DNA of 64,000 nt from NCBI RefSeq assembly GCF_000599865.1, contig NZ_JHAC01000025.1:62001-126000 (forward strand), given 5' to 3'. The notes under the pieces are model-generated. The model was not told the DNA's origin and did not search any database. It was given only the letters and a program-made list of their open reading frames with translations. The stretch is from Deinococcus phoenicis (lineage in GTDB: Bacteria > Deinococcota > Deinococci > Deinococcales > Deinococcaceae). Position numbers and translations under genes: made by a program. Shown here piece after piece: positions 59,018 to 64,000 of the stretch. Position 1 is the stretch's first letter. Every line of letters begins with the position of its first letter.

Positions 59018-60595
59018 ATGAGAGCCACTGCTGCCCCGTGGCTGCCCGCCGCCCGAACCGCCCCGCCTCTGCGTCTGGCCCTGGCTGCGCTGCTCACGAC
59101 CGGGCTGCCCATCGGCGGAGCGCCCGCACAGGCCCAGGCCGTTCCGCTGACGGTTCAGCAGGTCCTGGGCCGCGCCGAGGTGCTGCTGGAGGGGGGCGCG
59201 TGGCGGGCCGTGAGCGACCGTTCTCCGGTGCGGCTGGGGCTGCGGACGGGCGCGGGCCGGGCCTGGCTGGCGAGTACCGCCGGGGGCCGGTCGGGGACCC
59301 TCCTGGTCGGCCCCACCTCCCGCCTGCGCGTCTTCCAGGGTGAGGCGGACCTGCAAGGCGGGCAGTTCCTGCTGGGGGGACCGGTCGGGGTGCATGTGCT
59401 GGGCAACCACCTGGTGCTGGAGCGGGGCGCGCAGGCGCGCGTGGACCTGGGCGGGGCAAGCGGGCCGGGGCGGGTCGCCGTGCTGGGAGGAAACGCCCGG
59501 CTGGCACTCGGCGCGCGCGTCATTCGGCTGGCGGCGGGGCAGCAGGCCGCCCTGAAGACCGGACAGGTCACGCCCTTCACGGAGACGGACCCCTGGTACG
59601 CCGCGCAGTTCACCGGGCTGGGCAAAGCGACGGTGCAGGCCACCCGTGGTCCGGTCTATGTCGCCAGCGGGGGAACCCGGCAGATCGCGGGGGTGGGGGA
59701 AGTCTTGCAGGCCGGCGAGCGCCTGCTCACCGGGAGCGGCGCGTGGGCGGAGGTCGGCTTCACGGGCGGCGGCTACCTGCGGCTCCAGGCACAGAGCGAA
59801 CTGGGCGTGCGCGGCAGCGAGCGCACCGCCCGGGGCCAGGAGGTGACGTTGCAACTCACGCGCGGGAGCGCCTGGAACGTGGTGTCCGGCACCTCCGGCG
59901 GGACGGCACAGGCCGCCGCGAGCGCCTCCATCCTGAGTACCGCCGCACGCGGCAGCGTGTTCCAGGTGGAGGCGGGCCGCCTGGTCAGAGTGTTCGGGAG
60001 CGGCGCGCAGGCGGGGGGTCCGGCGGCCCTGGGCCACCTCAATCAGCCCCTCGACGCCGAACGGACCCAGCCGCTGACCTTGCAGGTCGACCCGGCCCCG
60101 CACCCCCTGCGCGACCTGACCCTCAGCGCGACCAGCCTGCCGGGTGCCCGCGTCACGGCGCAGGTGGGAACCCGCACTTTCCCCCTGACGCCCGTCGGCG
60201 GGACGGGGCACTTCCAGCTGCTCCCCTCTGCTCCGCCGCTGTCCGAGGGCACCCATACGGTCGTGGTGCGGGCCGAATGGCGCGGCCAGGTCAGGACCCG
60301 GACGCTGCGGGTGACCCTCGACCGCACGCCTCCCACCCTCAGCGATCTGCGTGCGGAAAACGAGGGCAGCCTGCTGCTGGTCAGCGGCACCGTACGCGAC
60401 GCGGGACCGGCGGGGGGACGCGGGCGGCTGAGCCTCACGGTGCAGCTGGGCGGGGAGAGCTTTACCCGCACGGTCACGCTGACGGGCGGCGAGGGCACCT
60501 TCCGGCTGCCCCTGCCCGCCCCCGCACCGGGCACGCCCACGCGCCTGAGTGTCCGGGACGAGGCGGGAAACGAGGCTCATGCGGTCCTCCCCTGA
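59018..60595 (+). CDS. Secreted FecR-domain protein
   Basis: 525 aa. A long N-terminal export signal ends near APAQAQA (about residue 40). Two FecR-type beta domains follow: VLGRAEVLLEGGAWRAVSDRSPVRLGLRTGAGRAWLA with LRVFQGEADLQGG, and IAGVGEVLQAGERLLTGSGAWAEVGF with LTRGSAWNVVSG. The C-terminal 150 residues are Ig-like (LSDLRAENEGSLLLVSGTVRDAG). FecR proteins sense in the periplasm. The CHASE2/GGDEF gene starts inside its 3' end, and this pairing is common in bacteria. Confidence 0.88.
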   Translation: MRATAAPWLPAARTAPPLRLALAALLTTGLPIGGAPAQAQAVPLTVQQVLGRAEVLLEGGAWRAVSDRSPVRLGLRTGAGRAWLASTAGGRSGTLLVGPTSRLRVFQGEADLQGGQFLLGGPVGVHVLGNHLVLERGAQARVDLGGASGPGRVAVLGGNARLALGARVIRLAAGQQAALKTGQVTPFTETDPWYAAQFTGLGKATVQATRGPVYVASGGTRQIAGVGEVLQAGERLLTGSGAWAEVGFTGGGYLRLQAQSELGVRGSERTARGQEVTLQLTRGSAWNVVSGTSGGTAQAAASASILSTAARGSVFQVEAGRLVRVFGSGAQAGGPAALGHLNQPLDAERTQPLTLQVDPAPHPLRDLTLSATSLPGARVTAQVGTRTFPLTPVGGTGHFQLLPSAPPLSEGTHTVVVRAEWRGQVRTRTLRVTLDRTPPTLSDLRAENEGSLLLVSGTVRDAGPAGGRGRLSLTVQLGGESFTRTVTLTGGEGTFRLPLPAPAPGTPTRLSVRDEAGNEAHAVLP

Positions 60596-62042
60596 ACGCT
60601 CGCTGACGCGCTACATGGTGCCGGCGGCGGCGCTGCTCGCGGCGGGGCTGGCGCTGCTGCTGCCGAACGACGACCGGCTGTGGGACAGCCTGAACCGCGC
60701 GCTTCCCAGCCCGCCCGACCCGCGCGTGGTGGTGGTCGGGATCGACGACGCCTCGCTGCGCGACTACGGCCGGCTGTCCGGCTGGCCGCGCGAACTGTAC
60801 GGGCAGGCCCTGCGCACGCTCGATGAGGCGGGCGTTCAGACCATCGGCCTCGACGTGGGGCTGTCCGACCTGGCCCAGAGCGAGACGGGGCTGGCCGACC
60901 TCTTTTCCCGCCCGAACGTGGTCCTCGCCACTCCCCCCGGCCAGACCCTCGACCTGCCCCCGGGCTGGCGCTCACCGACGGGCGTCAACACGCTGAATAC
61001 CGGACCGGGCGGCACGGTCCGCAGTTTCCAGACGGCCTACAAGGACCGCAGCGGCGCGCTGCGACCCAGCTTCGCGCGCCAGCTCGCCGTGAATGCCGGG
61101 CAACCTGTGCCGCTCGACACCACGCCCCGGCTGCTGCGCCACGTGCGCAGCGACCCCGCCCGCCTGTCGATCATTCCCTTCCGCGACGTGGTCAACGGCA
61201 ACGTGCGCTTCGGGGACCTCCAGGGCCGGGTCGTGCTGATCGGCCTGACCGCCGAGAGCCTGCCCGGAGCCACGCGCCGCGACGCCGCTGGCGAGGTCAC
61301 GCCCGCCGTGCTGCTCCAGGCCAGGGCGGTGTCCACGCTGCTGGGCGCGCCCCTGCTGCGCCTGCCGCTGTGGCTCACGCTGCTGCTGTGTGTGGCCGTG
61401 GCGGTCGGGGCCGTGTTGGTGCGGGGCCTGTGGGGCTTCGTGATCGCGCTGGCGGCGCTGGGACTGGCGGTGCCGCTCTGGCAGGTCAACGTGCTGTTTC
61501 CGGGAATGACCGTCTCGCTCGCCGCGATTCTGGGAACCGCCCTGGTCGGCCTGGAACGCTGGTGGACGCTGCGGAACCTGGGCACCCGCGATCCGCTCAC
61601 CGGCTTCGGCAACCGCCTGGCCTTTACCCGGGCCGTCGAGCACCGCTGGCCGGGCCGCCAGGGCCGCCCCATCGGCCTGCTGCTGGTGGACCTCAGCGGC
61701 TTTCGCCGGGTCAACGAGACGTATGGCCGCGCCGCCGGGGACGAGGTGCTGCGCGGCCTGGCGGCCCGCCTCCAGACCCACAAACGCCGGGGCGACGTGG
61801 TCTTCCGCTGGGGTCCCGACGAGTTCGCCGTGCTGCTCGACAACACCGGTCCCGGGGACCTCGGACCGCTCACCGAGAAGGTGCAGCGGACCCTGGAGGA
61901 CTTCACCTACCGTGACCTGTCCCTGCGCGCCAGTGTCGGCGGCGCGACCACCGGCCCCGAGGTCCGCACCCCCACCGAACTGATCGAGGCCGCCAGCCGC
62001 AGCCGCTACCGGATGAAGTACCAGCGCGAACAGGGGGAGTGA
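60579..62042 (+). CDS. CHASE2 sensor with GGDEF-type domain (variant GPDEF)
   Basis: 487 aa. One N-terminal span, then an extracellular CHASE2 domain (about 30-260: VVVVGIDDASLRDYGRLSGWPRELYGQAL), then about three spans (about 265-330), then a GGDEF domain (DLSGFRRVNETYGRAAGDEVL). The active-site motif is GPDEF (412-416), not GGDEF, while the RRGD inhibitory-site pattern is kept. It may be a weak or inactive diguanylate cyclase, or a c-di-GMP binder. ATG 60579 overlaps the FecR gene by 17 bases with GAGG upstream. Confidence 0.9.
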   Translation: MRSSPERSLTRYMVPAAALLAAGLALLLPNDDRLWDSLNRALPSPPDPRVVVVGIDDASLRDYGRLSGWPRELYGQALRTLDEAGVQTIGLDVGLSDLAQSETGLADLFSRPNVVLATPPGQTLDLPPGWRSPTGVNTLNTGPGGTVRSFQTAYKDRSGALRPSFARQLAVNAGQPVPLDTTPRLLRHVRSDPARLSIIPFRDVVNGNVRFGDLQGRVVLIGLTAESLPGATRRDAAGEVTPAVLLQARAVSTLLGAPLLRLPLWLTLLLCVAVAVGAVLVRGLWGFVIALAALGLAVPLWQVNVLFPGMTVSLAAILGTALVGLERWWTLRNLGTRDPLTGFGNRLAFTRAVEHRWPGRQGRPIGLLLVDLSGFRRVNETYGRAAGDEVLRGLAARLQTHKRRGDVVFRWGPDEFAVLLDNTGPGDLGPLTEKVQRTLEDFTYRDLSLRASVGGATTGPEVRTPTELIEAASRSRYRMKYQREQGE

Positions 62043-62106
62043 TCCGGACTCCGACTCCGATTGAAAGGTTGACACGCAAACCTGAAATCCGAGCGGGGCG
62101 GGAAGG

Positions 62107-62152
62107 TCAGGAGGGGCCGCCAGCATGATTCTGACGGCCCCTCCCTGATCTT
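62107..62152 (+). terminator. Rho-independent terminator of the FecR-CHASE2 operon
   Basis: GGAGGGGCCG (62110-62119) and CGGCCCCTCC (62135-62144) form a perfect 10-bp stem, extended by TCA/TGA, and a short T-run (CTTTTCC) follows. Confidence 0.75.
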
Positions 62153-62176
62153 TTCCTACAACCTACTGCCCACAAC

Positions 62177-63625
<1,449 letters not shown>

Positions 63626-64000
63626 CTACTGACCTCCCAGGCCAGCGAGAACCCCGCGCACGGCGGGCTGGATCAGGTTCAAGGCCGGGGCGGAATACAC
63701 CCCGAAGAAGACGGCGACCGCCAGCGGCAGCCCCAGCACCAGCCACTCGGTGTGCCGCAGGTCGGCCACCCGCACCGCCCCCAGCGGACGCCCCTGCCAG
63801 AAGGTCGTCTGGAACGCGGTGAGGGCATAGGCCGCGGCGGCAATGGTGGACAGGCCCGCGATAAAGGCCAGCCAGGGCTGCACCTGATACGCCCCCAGCA
63901 GCACGCTGAACTCGCCCACAAATCCAGCCAGGCCCGGCACAGCGATGGAGGCGAACCACAGCGCCAGCGTCATCCCGCCCAGAGCGCCCGCCTGCGTCAT
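63626..64000 (-). CDS. nuoM: NADH-quinone oxidoreductase subunit M, C-terminal part
   Basis: Only the last 124 codons lie in the window; the gene continues beyond the right edge, so an ATG near 64000 is internal. MTQAGALGGMTLALWFASIAVPGLAGFVGEFSVLLGAYQVQP is the conserved NuoM segment before the last spans, and TFWQGRPLGAVRVADLRHTEWLVLGLPLAVAVFFGVYSAPALN follows. A complex I proton-pumping subunit, upstream of nuoN in the usual nuo operon order. Confidence 0.95.
   Translation of the reverse strand: MTQAGALGGMTLALWFASIAVPGLAGFVGEFSVLLGAYQVQPWLAFIAGLSTIAAAAYALTAFQTTFWQGRPLGAVRVADLRHTEWLVLGLPLAVAVFFGVYSAPALNLIQPAVRGVLAGLGGQ

Overview
The window looks like a chromosomal stretch of a Deinococcus species. 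It is GC-rich and gene-dense, and nearly all recognisable proteins are of Deinococcus type: the AroA variant with a QPSKNYTTR motif, TelA, a serS/gatC pair, a YjgN-M48 pair, many GNAT and Nudix proteins, and small palindromic repeats. About 26 genes carry a TANNNT box 5-8 nt before the start codon, which is the leaderless-mRNA promoter layout described for Deinococcus. No rRNA, tRNA, CRISPR array, prophage or intact insertion sequence was found. This is mostly core and semi-core chromosome with a few accessory insertions.

Layout. 1-7.3 kb: end of a phospholipase D-like gene, ispH, a minus-strand operon (Nudix hydrolase, gamma-carbonic anhydrase, unknown), a cold-shock gene, and a DUF898 membrane protein with an M48 protease. 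7.3-14.6 kb: minus-strand run with a DUF99 protein (apparent CTG start), a trans-sulfuration PLP enzyme, an AT-rich orphan, a nitroreductase, a membrane protein, a sorbosone-type dehydrogenase and aroA. 14.8-19.7 kb: carboxynorspermidine-synthase-like dehydrogenase, MerR/TipAS regulator, 23S rRNA methyltransferase, Crp/Fnr regulator and a lone LolD-type ATPase. 19.8-31.9 kb: Old Yellow Enzyme, a frameshifted GNAT gene, a four-gene ABC-2 exporter operon, a spermidine-synthase-like protein, a split chromate transporter, a 1007-aa STAND/BTAD regulator, a serine hydrolase and an SDR. 32-41.3 kb: CAP-domain protein, M3 oligopeptidase, GNAT, ankyrin protein, queA, NYN-domain protein, aspartate aminotransferase and gdhA. 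41.3-47.3 kb: a MarR regulator with a fused ring-cleaving dioxygenase/esterase, secreted proteins, comF and small unknowns. 47.3-56.4 kb: a trypsin-endonuclease I fusion, serS, gatC, a BsuPI-like secreted protein, telA, a uridine-kinase-like gene, and a frameshifted phosphoribosyltransferase next to an erythromycin-esterase homologue. 56.4-64 kb: DUF402 protein, ABC-F ATPase, FecR plus CHASE2/GGDEF signalling pair, nuoN and the end of nuoM.

Main points for a second look: (1) a 647-aa protein joining a trypsin-like protease to an endonuclease I nuclease, both with apparently intact catalytic residues; (2) a roughly 127-130-bp palindromic element present twice, whose inner hairpin differs by three compensatory base-pair changes; (3) inverted-repeat elements whose ends form the stop codon of the adjacent gene; (4) two genes that each need one extra base to restore the family reading frame; (5) two genes whose only sensible start is a CTG overlapping the upstream TGA (CTGA); (6) the widespread leaderless promoter signature, which also decides several starts.
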